Below are positions 35,619-44,801 of a stretch of 64,000 nt of DNA, one piece after another. The translations under genes and the position numbers were made by a program. The notes under the pieces are model-generated. The model ran no database searches and was not told the origin of the DNA. It saw only the letters and a program-made list of their open reading frames with translations. Origin of the DNA: Marinithermofilum abyssi (GTDB lineage: Bacteria; Bacillota; Bacilli; Thermoactinomycetales; DSM-45169); NCBI RefSeq assembly GCF_014641195.1, contig NZ_BMHQ01000001.1:335199-399198 (forward strand), given 5' to 3'. How positions within the stretch are numbered: position 1 is the first letter of the stretch; each line of letters opens with the position of its first letter.

Positions 35619-35635
35619 CCGAGCCACCATTTTTA
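35600..35635. terminator. bidirectional terminator, pbpG and small gene
   Basis: ATGGTGGTTCGGTT and AACCGAGCCACCAT pair with one mismatch around CAT, flanked by As and Ts, so it works in both directions between convergent genes. The stem includes the pbpG stop. Confidence 0.8.
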
Positions 35636-35636
35636 T

Positions 35637-35867
35637 TCAGCACTCATTGCTGCCGCCGATTTTTCCTTCGCCGTCTGCCAGCAAACCATCATTGTAAAAC
35701 GTAATCAATCCTGCCCGTCCCAACTCGTTCAACACTTCGTACAGACTATCCCGCTTATCCGCAGGCAGCGAGTTGACGAACTGGTTGATTTCTTCCGCTG
35801 GGGCATTGGTCGAAAAGTGCACCCCGCCATGACGGGCGAAATGCTCTTCTTGCTGCCCATGATTCAC
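35637..35867 (-). CDS. small hypothetical protein
   Basis: 76 residues, family not recognised. It is His-rich at the N-terminus (HGQQEEHFARHGGVHF) and followed by a compact helical segment with NQFVNSLPADKRDSLYEVL. It ends in Cys (GGSNEC). It is soluble, with no signal or membrane helix. The start is GTG at 35867 after AAGGGGGGG. Its own terminators on both sides support expression. It may be a Bacillales small regulatory or stress protein. Confidence 0.6.
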   Translation of the reverse strand: MNHGQQEEHFARHGGVHFSTNAPAEEINQFVNSLPADKRDSLYEVLNELGRAGLITFYNDGLLADGEGKIGGSNEC

Positions 35868-35924
35868 TTGACACCCCCCCTTCATCAGCAGTATGCGCAT
35901 CAGGGGGAGGGATTAATCGAACAA

Positions 35925-35958
35925 ACAAAAACAGCGGGGATTTTCCCGCTGTTTTTGT
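35925..35958. terminator. symmetrical terminator after ywhD
   Basis: ACAAAAACAGCGGG and CCCGCTGTTTTTGT are perfectly complementary around GATTTT, with A/T-tracts on both sides. It ends the ywhD transcript on the minus strand. Confidence 0.8.
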
Positions 35959-36046
35959 GTCCTAGTAATCGGTTCCGATAAGCTGAGTTCAGTGTACCCC
36001 AGTTTTTGGCCCGAAACAAGTCTCATTTCCCTTATTCACACAGCGT

Positions 36047-36547
36047 TCACTTTTCTGTCACATTCAATATCGCGTGTAATTCTTCAGGAGAATTCTCCCA
36101 TATCGACAGATTATTCTCTTGCAAAAGTTTCTTCAGGGCTTGCTTACTTTCCGGCGGCAGCGAATCCAGTTTATATCTGCGTTTCAGTGCGTCATCCATT
36201 CGGTTCACATGTTCGGCCAGGTTCTTCCATCCGCGCCGCGCTTCCCGGTCCACAGTCATCGGACAAGCAGCCATCCCCGCGTAGTAGGGGCCGCTCTCGT
36301 TGCGGTCAACAGCAACCCACACCACCCAATAGGGCTTACCGTTCGGAACTTCATCGGGATTGCTGGTAAACTTGATCCCCCGTTCCACTGCACTTTTGGC
36401 GTGAATCAACCCCAGATCAATTTTAGCCTCATCACCGTCAATCAGCACAGAAGAGAGATTACTGAGGTTGAGTGTCCCCGTATAGTAGCCGCCGTGTGTG
36501 GTGGAATCACCGCTGATAATATTGAAGCCGTTGTTTTTCTTTTTCAT
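36047..36547 (-). CDS. ywhD: YwhD family protein
   Basis: 166 residues of a conserved Bacillales family without known function. Family segments are NGFNIISGDSTTHGGYY at the N-terminus, DLGLIHAKSAVERGIKF, and PYWVVWVAVDRNESGPYY. It is soluble with no export signal. ATG 36547 has AAAGGGGG. Synteny speB-speE/pbpG/ywhD reproduces the B. subtilis ywhG-ywhF-ywhE-ywhD order, which supports the assignment. Confidence 0.92.
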   Translation of the reverse strand: MKKKNNGFNIISGDSTTHGGYYTGTLNLSNLSSVLIDGDEAKIDLGLIHAKSAVERGIKFTSNPDEVPNGKPYWVVWVAVDRNESGPYYAGMAACPMTVDREARRGWKNLAEHVNRMDDALKRRYKLDSLPPESKQALKKLLQENNLSIWENSPEELHAILNVTEK

Positions 36548-36717
36548 CTCGACAGCCCCCTTTGTACCCTTCTTTTTATTTTATAGCAGGAGGATGGGTG
36601 GATGCAAAAGAGCTGACATCAGCTCCCTTATCGAGCTCGCCGTTGCAATACTATCCGTTCTATATACAGAGTGACTGTAAAGCACAGCAATACTCATTAG
36701 CACAATCTAAATGCCCT

Positions 36718-36780
36718 GTCACGTATTGTCGCTTTCGCTCCAGGTCGTGCTTTATTCGCTTTTTTCCTTGGTCCTGCTAA
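36718..36780. repeat. possible diverged dispersed repeat
   Basis: Shares ordered blocks (GTCACG, TCGC, CTCC-GGTCGTGC, CGCTTTTT, GGTCC) with 18979-19040. Both lie between genes. It lies in a 293-bp gap without a gene between ywhD and the hybrid kinase. The match is visual and could be partly chance. Confidence 0.25.
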
Positions 36781-36840
36781 ATCTGGGTACGTTTTTTTCG
36801 GAGATAGTGTTTGTCAGCATCTCCTGATTCGACTGTTTTT

Positions 36841-38652
36841 TCAACGACTTTTCATCATATACCGATCTTCGACGAAAATTTCCCGGGAAATTTCCCTCAT
36901 ATGATCTTTTTTCAACGAGGATATAGACGGGTTGGATTGACGCACCGGCAGGTGAAGGCTGAACACGGTTCCCCTACCCGGTTGACTGGTCACGTGTACT
37001 TGACCGCCGTGATCCGAAATAATTCGATGGCAAATAGACAGTCCCATTCCTGTTCCGTCCCCTTTTGTCGTGAAAAAAGGGTCGAAAATACGGGACATGT
37101 GCTCAGGCTGAATGCCCGAACCATTATCTTCCACCCGGATGCTGATCCGGTCCTGGAGCTGTTTCCAGCTCACCCGGACTTCCCCTTTTCCCTGCAACGC
37201 TTCCAACCCGTTTTGTACCAGGTTGATTAGTACCTGCTTCAATTGTTCCGCATCTGCTTCAATAATCACCGCATCTTCCGGAGGAATGGCCGTTAGTTCT
37301 TGTCCCATCAGGATGGATTTGGGACGGAGAAGCTGAAGGACATCGTCGATGAGACGGTCCAAGTTAAAAAGCATAAACCGTGCTGGACGGGATTCGCTCA
37401 GGTGCAGAAATTGTTTGAGCAAGTCATTGATCCGGTCGATTTCCGGCAATATAATCGACTCCCATTTTTTCACTTCCAACGACTCGGAAGCAGAGATTTG
37501 AATAAATCCGCGAATTGATGTTAACGGGTTGCGGATTTCGTGAGCAAGACCTGCCGCCAGTTGGCCGACTGCCGACAATTTTTCCAAGTGTCTGCGGCGT
37601 TCATCTTCCTGATCCCGAATGCGCCGCTGTTCAATGGAAAGACGCTGTTCCGCCAATTGAATCAGTTCCGGTGCATGGTTGGCCTCATTCGGGTAGGTGG
37701 CCGTTCCCGTACAATAGTTCACAATGGTCCGCTGGGGTTGCAAACCGTTGATGACATGTTCGATCGTTTCCAACATACCGCGCAATGCGCGCTCATCCCC
37801 TATTAATCCCACAGCGAACTGGTCCCCGTCATAGCGGGCTATCTGTGTATAGTGGGGCAGCTTTTTCTTGAGCTGCTGGGCAATCTTGATTAACAGCTGA
37901 TCACCACCGTCCGTTCCTTCCCGCATGTTTACCTGCTGAAAATCCACCAAGTCGATACAGACCACATGATAGCATTGCCCACCCGTGCACCGGGACAGGC
38001 TCTTGCTCACCTGCTCCTGAAATCCGCTGAAGTTGTACAACCCGGTTAAAACATCCCGACGAGAAGTTTCCTCCAATTCTTCAATATATTCGTATAAACG
38101 TTCCTGTGCATCAGAAACCTTTTTCAACAGCCGACGGTTTTCTTCTTTGAGCTGATCTACCCGAGCCAAAGCCATTTTGGAATGGCAACTGAACCAGGTG
38201 ATCAAACCGAAAGCCGCCCCTTCGGCCAACCAAGTCCAGACCGATTCCATCTGCCGATGGTCCAAGATCTCCATCAACAGATAACCGCCGTAGAAAAGAA
38301 AGCCATGGACCGGTACATAGTACTTGGGCAAACGAATATTCACCAGGCCCAATGCAGTGATATAAACCCATATGAACTCAATGGAATCCGCTGAATAATC
38401 CAATGCGGAACATGAAGCCAATACCAACAGCCCATACAATAAGCCCGGCATTTTCCGAAGCCAACGCTTTTTCATCATCAACAACCCATTCAACAGCGTC
38501 AGTGCCAACACAAATATCACCCAACGGGCGGCAGAAGCGGCAATCATTCCTTCTCCCAGCCAGGTGCTCAACCCATCGGACAAAACCGATCCCCCCTGAT
38601 CTTCCAACCCTCTCTGGATGTTTAGCCATTGCTGTATGGTGGAGTCGTTCAT
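36841..38652 (-). CDS. membrane GGDEF/histidine kinase hybrid
   Basis: About 603 residues. Several transmembrane helices span roughly residues 35-155, and a coiled coil (QLKEENRRLLKKVSDAQERL) connects to a GGDEF-type domain (RRDVLTGLYNFSGFQEQV). Its signature is ARYDGDQFAVGL, so GG(D/E)EF is degenerate and diguanylate cyclase activity is doubtful. Then comes a complete histidine kinase: H-box LAHEIRNPLTSIRGF, N-box NLVQNGLEAL, G-boxes DNGSG and GTGMGLSI. The kinase part resembles sporulation kinases (KinA-E/KinB type). No response regulator is adjacent. The start is uncertain: ATG 38652 is used but has no clear Shine-Dalgarno; GTG 38712 is possible. Confidence 0.85.
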   Translation of the reverse strand: MNDSTIQQWLNIQRGLEDQGGSVLSDGLSTWLGEGMIAASAARWVIFVLALTLLNGLLMMKKRWLRKMPGLLYGLLVLASCSALDYSADSIEFIWVYITALGLVNIRLPKYYVPVHGFLFYGGYLLMEILDHRQMESVWTWLAEGAAFGLITWFSCHSKMALARVDQLKEENRRLLKKVSDAQERLYEYIEELEETSRRDVLTGLYNFSGFQEQVSKSLSRCTGGQCYHVVCIDLVDFQQVNMREGTDGGDQLLIKIAQQLKKKLPHYTQIARYDGDQFAVGLIGDERALRGMLETIEHVINGLQPQRTIVNYCTGTATYPNEANHAPELIQLAEQRLSIEQRRIRDQEDERRRHLEKLSAVGQLAAGLAHEIRNPLTSIRGFIQISASESLEVKKWESIILPEIDRINDLLKQFLHLSESRPARFMLFNLDRLIDDVLQLLRPKSILMGQELTAIPPEDAVIIEADAEQLKQVLINLVQNGLEALQGKGEVRVSWKQLQDRISIRVEDNGSGIQPEHMSRIFDPFFTTKGDGTGMGLSICHRIISDHGGQVHVTSQPGRGTVFSLHLPVRQSNPSISSLKKDHMREISREIFVEDRYMMKSR

Positions 38653-38950
38653 CTCTATACGAAGCAACATCCCGAACACGGGTATGCAAACGGTTGCCTT
38701 ATCACATCTCACTCAATCGATGTCGCCGCAGAATAACGTAGTCATTCCACTCTACCTGTCGGGATTCCTGCAATTTTCACCTGCTTCGACAAAATCAGTC
38801 AAACTTCGATAAAAAATATCCTGCTTTTTATGGTAGGATTCAAATATTAGGAACATTCAAACCCTTTCACTCAGGACTTACGAATCAGTCATGATTTTTC
38901 GCTGCCGCTCGTACTTTTATAGTAAATCCACTCTACAAGGAGGGAGCTTC

Positions 38951-40354
38951 ATGGAAAAAGAGAGAGAGTTGGCGTTATCCATTTTGGAGCATGTCGGGGG
39001 CAGAGAGAATCTGCTTTCCCTACATCACTGCATGACCCGTCTGCGCTTGACTCCCAAAAAACGCGATTCCGTCGACCTCGAAAAATTGAAAGGGATCTCC
39101 GGCGTGATGGGCGTTGTGGAACAATCAGGGCAACTCCAAATCATTCTCGGCCCCGGAGTCGTCAACAAAGTCACCCGCTATCTCACCGATGAGACCGGGA
39201 TGGAAGCGGAATCGGTGGAAGATTTGCAAGCTGCAGTCCAAGATACGAACCGAACTCCGTTCAAATTGTTTTTGCGTAAGCTGGCCAATATTTTCATCCC
39301 ATTAATCCCGGCCATTGTTGCCGGGGGGTTGATTTCGGGCATCACCGGCATCATCGTGTATACCTTGGATGTCAGCGAAACCAACCAATGGATTCAGTTG
39401 TTGAATGCGATCAGCAGTGTCATCTTCTTTTATCTTTCCGTCTTTGTAGGGATCAACACCGCACGGGAGTTCGGAGGAACACCGGCTTTGGGAGGTGTTG
39501 CGGGGGGATTGTTGTATTTGCCAGCTATCGCTGAAATCACCCTGTTCGGTGATAAACTGATCCCAGGACGCGGCGGTTTGATCGGGGTACTGCTCGCTGC
39601 CTGGTTTATCTCCGTGGTGGAGAAACAAGTGCGTAAACGGACGCCTGCAGCTCTGGATATTATCGTCACTCCCGCGGTTTCCCTGTTGATTACCGGTCTT
39701 GCTACGTATGCGGTCTTGCAACCAGTCGGGGGTTACATCTCCGACGGCATCACCAACGGCCTTACCAGCCTGCTAAATGCCGGGGGCGCCGCCGGATCCG
39801 CCGTCAGCGGTGCCGTACTGGCCGGAACCTTCCTCCCTCTGGTCATCACCGGACTGCATCATGGATTGACTCCGATTCACATGGATCTCTTGGCCAAAAC
39901 GGGACTGGATCCCCTGCTGCCCATTCTGGCCATGGGGGGAGCAGGACAGGTGGGAGCAGCCTTTGCTGTCTATCTGAAAACCAGGAATCAAACCCTGCGC
40001 AACGTAATCAAGGGCGGGCTGCCGGTGGGAATTCTGGGCATCGGGGAACCGCTGATCTTCGGAGTTACCCTGCCCTTGGGGCGCCCCTTTATCACCGCCT
40101 GTCTCGGCGCCGCAGTAGGAGGCGCTTTTCAATCGGTGCTGAACATCGCTTCCATCGCCATCGGTGTATCCGGTTTGCCCTTGGCACTGTTGATTAAAAC
40201 GGATCAGATCTTTTTGTACGTGGCCGGTGTCCTGATCGCCTACGTCGCCGGCTTTGCCTTTACCTGGCTGTTCGGTTATACCAAAGAAATGGATCAACGC
40301 TATGGAACGACAATCAACACCTCTGCTTCGGCAGGGATTCCCGCGGCCATGTAA
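38951..40354 (+). CDS. murP: PTS EIIBC transporter, N-acetylmuramic acid type
   Basis: 467 residues. The EIIB domain with phosphorylated Cys27 (HHCMTRLRL) is followed by an EIIC membrane domain (about ten helices; PLIPAIVAGGLISG, HHGLTPIHMDLL, GIGEPLIFGVTLPLGRPF). EIIA is lacking, as in MurP, which borrows EIIA-Glc. It imports and phosphorylates MurNAc. The specificity is assigned from the adjacent murQ, since sucrose and trehalose EIIBC look alike. ATG 38951 has AAGGAGGG. A promoter with TATAGT lies at about 38929. Confidence 0.9.
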   Translation: MEKERELALSILEHVGGRENLLSLHHCMTRLRLTPKKRDSVDLEKLKGISGVMGVVEQSGQLQIILGPGVVNKVTRYLTDETGMEAESVEDLQAAVQDTNRTPFKLFLRKLANIFIPLIPAIVAGGLISGITGIIVYTLDVSETNQWIQLLNAISSVIFFYLSVFVGINTAREFGGTPALGGVAGGLLYLPAIAEITLFGDKLIPGRGGLIGVLLAAWFISVVEKQVRKRTPAALDIIVTPAVSLLITGLATYAVLQPVGGYISDGITNGLTSLLNAGGAAGSAVSGAVLAGTFLPLVITGLHHGLTPIHMDLLAKTGLDPLLPILAMGGAGQVGAAFAVYLKTRNQTLRNVIKGGLPVGILGIGEPLIFGVTLPLGRPFITACLGAAVGGAFQSVLNIASIAIGVSGLPLALLIKTDQIFLYVAGVLIAYVAGFAFTWLFGYTKEMDQRYGTTINTSASAGIPAAM

Positions 40355-40432
40355 AATAGAATCCGATAAAAGCAATACGGGCAGCTTCCAGCAGAAGAAG
40401 CTGCCCCCTTATTTAAAGGAGGCGGCTCGTTC

Positions 40433-41347
40433 ATGGACAATCCATCTCACCCGCAGCCGATTACGGAGCGCGTGAATGAAAACACCCGCAACCTGGATCG
40501 TATGACCGCACTGGAAATCGTTACAGTGATGAACCAAGAAGATCATCTAGTGCCGGCCGCCATTCAACCGGTTCTCCCGGCCGTGGCCCGTACGGTCGAC
40601 CACATGGTGGACACCTTAAAACAGGGCGGTCGCATCTTTTATATCGGTGCCGGTACCAGCGGCCGTCTAGGAGTGCTGGATGCATCCGAATGCCCGCCGA
40701 CATTTTCCACGGACCCGGAATGGGTACAGGGCATTATCGCTGGAGGCGACTGGGCCCTGCGCCATGCCGTGGAGGGGGCGGAAGATTCACCCGAACAGGG
40801 AGCCCGGGATCTGATGGCACGTGATTTCTGTTCGCGGGATCTCTGCATCGGTTTGGCTGCCAGCGGCCGTACTCCGTATGTACAAGGAGCCATCTCCCAT
40901 GCAAAGAAAATAGGAGCTTTGACAGCAGTGATCACCTGTAATCCCGGTTCTCCTCTGGGACGCTTGGCTGATATCCCCATAGAAGTGAATGTCGGTCCCG
41001 AAGTGTTGGTGGGATCCACCCGGTTAAAAGCCGGGACAGCTCAAAAGCTGATTCTCAATATGTTGAGCACTGCTGCCATGGTCCGCATGGGCAAAGTCTA
41101 TGAAAATCTGATGGTCGATCTTCATCCGTCCAATCAAAAACTGAAACAGCGGGCACGGCGCATCGTACAATCCGTTACAGGGGCCTGCAAAGACGAAGTG
41201 GAACAAGCATTGATCAAATGCGGCGGCGAAACCAAAACAGCCATCCTGATGTTGATGGCCGGCCTGGATCCCGAGGAAGCCCGTTACCGATTGAATGAAG
41301 CGGACGGAATGATTCAGAAGGCGTTGGAAAATGTGCTGAATAAGTAA
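40433..41347 (+). CDS. murQ: N-acetylmuramic acid 6-phosphate etherase
   Basis: 304 residues. It cleaves the lactyl ether of MurNAc-6-phosphate to GlcNAc-6-phosphate and lactate. The SIS domain has GAGTSGRLGVLDASECPPTF, and the catalytic Glu lies in AVEGAEDSPEQG. The C-terminal helical region has PEEARYRLNEADGMIQKAL. ATG 40433 has AAAGGAGG. It lies 78 bp after murP, together forming a peptidoglycan-recycling operon. The usual RpiR-type regulator MurR is absent. Confidence 0.96.
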   Translation: MDNPSHPQPITERVNENTRNLDRMTALEIVTVMNQEDHLVPAAIQPVLPAVARTVDHMVDTLKQGGRIFYIGAGTSGRLGVLDASECPPTFSTDPEWVQGIIAGGDWALRHAVEGAEDSPEQGARDLMARDFCSRDLCIGLAASGRTPYVQGAISHAKKIGALTAVITCNPGSPLGRLADIPIEVNVGPEVLVGSTRLKAGTAQKLILNMLSTAAMVRMGKVYENLMVDLHPSNQKLKQRARRIVQSVTGACKDEVEQALIKCGGETKTAILMLMAGLDPEEARYRLNEADGMIQKALENVLNK

Positions 41348-41374
41348 AGCGGAGGGCGGTTTCCTCCACTTTAC
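41344..41374. terminator. bidirectional hairpin after murQ
   Basis: GTAAAGCGGAGG and CCTCCACTTTAC pair with one mismatch around a seven-base loop, overlapping the murQ stop and lying 3 bp from the convergent gene's stop. The T-tails are weak. Confidence 0.55.
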
Positions 41375-41376
41375 AC

Positions 41377-42054
41377 TTACCCCATCCGGTTGACCAGATT
41401 GGAAAACTCCCGCATGGCTCCTTCCTTTGCCTTCCCTTCCCCCCGGACAGCACGACCCTGCCTTTCATCCCAATACTCGTAGGGATCCTTCATCTCGGTC
41501 ATCTCCCGCTTCAACCCGTTGACATAAGGACCGGATCCACGATACTCCGGCGCGGCTGCCGAGTACACGCCCGCTTCTTGAGAGATTGTTCCCAAGTCAT
41601 TCTCCGGAGTGCGGGCAAAAGCCGCCGGTTGCGAAAAAGCGCCGGCTCCGGGACGGGAAGACGACCACCGGTAACGAGGGGGCTGTGACTGGGGATAGAC
41701 CGGCTTCCGTTCTTGTTCTCCCATCAGGGTATGTATAATCGTTTCCTTCAGGATATTCTTTATCTCCTCGCTCCGATAACCGTTTTCCAAACTCTCGACC
41801 CACTCGTATACGGAGCCGTCTTCCGAGGTAAACGTCACATTGCGCTGGGTGGGGGCCAACTCTTCAAAAGATTGCAGGCGCTGTTGGAACTGATCGATAT
41901 CGCAAATGGTTTCCAGGGGAAAGTACATTCCCTTCAGATACGACTGGATGCAGTACTTGACCAGTACAGGAAACTGCCCGCGCGGCAGAATGTCATACCA
42001 GTTCCGCAAAAAACGGTCTTTCTTCCCAAGATATACGCCTACTGTAATTGCCAT
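41377..42054 (-). CDS. hypothetical protein with ordered N-domain and Pro/Arg-rich tail
   Basis: 225 residues, not recognised. The first 115 residues look folded and basic (VGVYLGKKDRFLRNWYDILP, then QFPVLVKYCIQSYLKG), ending in a helix EEIKNILKETIIHTLMG. The remainder is low-complexity, rich in Pro, Ser, Arg, Tyr and Gly, ending REFSNLVNRMG. The N-domain has the general look of a ribbon-helix-helix adaptor of plasmid-type segregation systems, but no ParM-like partner is adjacent. ATG 42054 has AAGGGTGG. It is monocistronic. Confidence 0.6.
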   Translation of the reverse strand: MAITVGVYLGKKDRFLRNWYDILPRGQFPVLVKYCIQSYLKGMYFPLETICDIDQFQQRLQSFEELAPTQRNVTFTSEDGSVYEWVESLENGYRSEEIKNILKETIIHTLMGEQERKPVYPQSQPPRYRWSSSRPGAGAFSQPAAFARTPENDLGTISQEAGVYSAAAPEYRGSGPYVNGLKREMTEMKDPYEYWDERQGRAVRGEGKAKEGAMREFSNLVNRMG

Positions 42055-42236
42055 GATAATACCACCCTTCAAGAATAAAATCTTGACCCTCTTTCCTATG
42101 AAAAACCAGTTGTGTTAAGGGGCAGCTTGATTTTCTACATGAGCCGCCCCCAAATCCTTCTTTTGCCAAATATAGTATCAATGGCTTGGTCCGCCCGTCA
42201 ACAGAAGATTTTGTCGAATTTCGCCCCGATAGAGAT

Positions 42237-42980
42237 TTAAATCACGGAACGGTGGCGTCGCATGATATTCCGGTAAACATGGGGATCGTCTATTGAACGA
42301 AACAGCATGAACCGAGGCGCGGTGTTCACTTCAAAAATCCACAGACGTCCGTTCCGGTCCGTCCCCACATCCAGCCCCAACTCCCGTATTCCGGGAAACC
42401 GCTGTTCCAGCACTTCCGCCGTCAGCATGGAAATGCGCCGGCAATCCTCCATGATTCGCTGAACCGCAGGGGAGTTTTTTCCCCAGACCTCTTCCAGTGC
42501 ACGTCGGACTGCCATTGGCTTGCCTCCCTTGCAACGATTGGTCACAAAAAAGCCCTTGGCAGCCACTTTGGCTATCATGCCGGAGAAAATCCAATGCTGG
42601 TCCGGCTTTTGCATCAAAAGTCGCAAATCAAACGGGCGTCCGTCGATCCGCGCCACATCAATCCCTTGCTGAATAATATACCTCTTGTTGGGCAGCATTC
42701 CCTGTTCCAGTAACGGGATTAATTCCGCTTCGTTTGCAAATCGGGTTTGCCGCCGATAACTGGCCTGGTATCGTTCCCCCTTTTTCTCCACCCGAAGAAT
42801 ACCGGCTCCCCCGCCTCCTTTATCCGGCTTGATATATACCACCGAAAACATCCGGAGCATCTGCAACAAAGCATCCTCTGAATACCACACGGTTTTTGGC
42901 AGGAATAAACGTAGCACCGGATGTTTCTGCATCACCCTGGTTTTTAACGATTTGCTGGCAATTTGTCGGTAGGGACGCAT
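42237..42980 (-). CDS. YheC/YheD family ATP-grasp protein
   Basis: 247 residues, about the ATP-grasp core of the Bacillus YheC/YheD spore-coat-associated family (full members are 360-450). Visible features are the lysine in VVYIKPDKGGGGAGI, the RPFDLRLLMQ strand, and the metal-binding ELGLDVGTDRNGRLWIFEVN with N-terminal truncation relative to YheD. It probably ligates an amino acid or glutamate; the substrate is unknown. ATG 42980 has GAGAGGAGCGG. It is divergent from the zincin gene at 43178. Confidence 0.88.
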   Translation of the reverse strand: MRPYRQIASKSLKTRVMQKHPVLRLFLPKTVWYSEDALLQMLRMFSVVYIKPDKGGGGAGILRVEKKGERYQASYRRQTRFANEAELIPLLEQGMLPNKRYIIQQGIDVARIDGRPFDLRLLMQKPDQHWIFSGMIAKVAAKGFFVTNRCKGGKPMAVRRALEEVWGKNSPAVQRIMEDCRRISMLTAEVLEQRFPGIRELGLDVGTDRNGRLWIFEVNTAPRFMLFRSIDDPHVYRNIMRRHRSVI

Positions 42981-43177
42981 TCCTTGCCGCTCCTCTCTCC
43001 CGCTTGTTTCGGGTGTGCGTTCGGTTCATTTTATTCACCGAACGAACGAACAGGGAAACAATCCTGGTGCCCATTTTTCACAGCATTACCGCGCTTCATT
43101 TTCCTCATAAATACATGGATGTGTTAAAATGGAACGTGTCTAATCTCTCATTGTTTCGACTAAAGGATTGTGGGAAA

Positions 43178-44071
43178 ATGAAAACAACTCTCCGTATTAT
43201 TCGTTGGTTTCATTGGGTTTTCATATATATTCTGTTATTTGGATTGTTCTTTGGACAAATTCACCCGGGGGTTCATGCGGTAGCATGGACGCAGCCCGTT
43301 CTTCATGAAGGAAACAAACTGGTGGAAACTTGGCGGTTCCGGGATGCCGAGCGGATACAAACCGAGCATATCTCCCTGTTCTATCCCCCATCCCTCAAAC
43401 CCCAAGCTCGATTAATCGCCCGGGAAGCAGAAAGAGTGTATGCCCGGTTTGAACAGCGTTATGGGCTTCCGCTGAACGATCCGGTACCCGTCTTTCTGTT
43501 TCCCGACCGTACTTCACTGCAGGAACATTTTTTCTGGCACAAAGGACAAAGCGCATCCGGTGTCTATTATTCCGGCGCGATCTATCTTTTGAACCCTCAC
43601 ATATGGGACCAAAAATTACCCGATCCGAAGGCCGACCCCCAAACTTGGGCGAAACGGTTCCGCCGTCAAGGGCCGTTGGTTCATGAGTTTGCTCATTTGT
43701 ACCTGGACAAGATCACCAAGGGTAACTACCCCCGGTGGTACACGGAAGCTTTTGCCCAATGGGTGGAATACAAAGAAATCGGGTATGAATGGACCCCCGG
43801 CTCAAATCAGCGCCCGGACGCCCTGTACGCCTACAGCGACCTGCTCCGCCATTTTGATGACTTGCCGGATCAGGCATTGGCCTACCGGGAATCCTTTCTC
43901 TTCCTTCAGTGGAGCATTCGCCGACAGGGAGAAGATTCCCTGGGGAAACTTCACAAAGAGCTGAAACGCGGACAGGACTTTGCGGCAGCCTGGCAAGAGG
44001 TGTATGGAGAGACACCGGATGATTCCTTCCGGCAATGGGCCCGTCAAGCCGGATATCAACTTCGTGATTGA
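43178..44071 (+). CDS. membrane-anchored or secreted MA-type zinc peptidase, upstream of walR
   Basis: 297 residues. A signal-anchor (residues 8-27) precedes an extracellular gluzincin-type domain. HEFAH (H169-E170-F-A-H173, in LVHEFAHLYLDK) and the downstream Glu190 in RWYTEAFAQWVEY make a complete HExxH-plus-E zinc site, as in the peptidase MA family. It ends 13 bp before walR, so it may be cotranscribed with the essential wal operon. Bacillus lacks such a gene there, and a cell-wall or membrane-protein processing role is inferred. ATG 43178 has AAAGGA upstream at a somewhat long spacing. Confidence 0.82.
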   Translation: MKTTLRIIRWFHWVFIYILLFGLFFGQIHPGVHAVAWTQPVLHEGNKLVETWRFRDAERIQTEHISLFYPPSLKPQARLIAREAERVYARFEQRYGLPLNDPVPVFLFPDRTSLQEHFFWHKGQSASGVYYSGAIYLLNPHIWDQKLPDPKADPQTWAKRFRRQGPLVHEFAHLYLDKITKGNYPRWYTEAFAQWVEYKEIGYEWTPGSNQRPDALYAYSDLLRHFDDLPDQALAYRESFLFLQWSIRRQGEDSLGKLHKELKRGQDFAAAWQEVYGETPDDSFRQWARQAGYQLRD

Positions 44072-44084
44072 GGTGTCGTAACCA

Positions 44085-44795
44085 ATGGCGAAAATTCTCG
44101 TGGTGGAAGATGAAAAACCCATTGCAGATATTTTGCAATTCAACTTGAGCAAAGAAGGATACGAAGTGGAATGTGTTCATGACGGAGATGAAGCGGTGCA
44201 TCGTATTTTTCAGGATCCGCCGGACTTGGTTCTGCTGGATTTGATGCTGCCCGGTACCGACGGCATCGAAGTCTGTCGAAAAGTGCGCCAATCTTTCCAG
44301 ATGCCCATCATCATGGTGACCGCCAAGGATTCGGAAGTGGACAAGGTGCTAGGGCTGGAAATCGGTGCGGACGACTACGTTACCAAACCCTTCAGCAACC
44401 GGGAACTGCTGGCCCGCATCAAGGCCAACCTGCGCCGTTCCAAGAATCAGCCGGATCAACCCCCTGCCGCTTCCTCCAGCCATGTGCTGCAGGTGGGGGC
44501 ACTCGCCATCGATCAGAGTAGCTATACTGTCAAGAAAAACAAAAGCGCTCTCGATTTGACGCATCGAGAATTCGAGTTGCTGCTGTATATGGCCAAACAT
44601 GTCAATCAAGTATTAACCCGGGAACATTTGCTTCAATCGGTGTGGGGGTATGACTACTTCGGGGATGTACGAACGGTGGACGTGACCATCCGCCGACTGC
44701 GGGAAAAGATCGAGGATGACCCGAGCCAACCCCGATACATCATCACCCGCCGGGGCATCGGCTACACCATGCGGGATCCCTCCCAAGAGCGGTGA
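44085..44795 (+). CDS. walR: response regulator WalR
   Basis: 236 residues, OmpR/PhoB family. The receiver domain has the phosphorylated Asp52 in VLLDLMLPG, the conserved Thr in MVTAKDSE and the Lys in [11 protein letters not shown]. The C-terminal winged helix has [21 protein letters not shown]. It controls cell-wall hydrolases and is essential in most Firmicutes. ATG 44085 follows the zincin gene by 13 bp with a GAGG(TG) site, and walK begins 6 bp after its stop. Confidence 0.97.
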   Translation: MAKILVVEDEKPIADILQFNLSKEGYEVECVHDGDEAVHRIFQDPPDLVLLDLMLPGTDGIEVCRKVRQSFQMPIIMVTAKDSEVDKVLGLEIGADDYVTKPFSNRELLARIKANLRRSKNQPDQPPAASSSHVLQVGALAIDQSSYTVKKNKSALDLTHREFELLLYMAKHVNQVLTREHLLQSVWGYDYFGDVRTVDVTIRRLREKIEDDPSQPRYIITRRGIGYTMRDPSQER

Positions 44796-44801
44796 TCGGC
44801 G

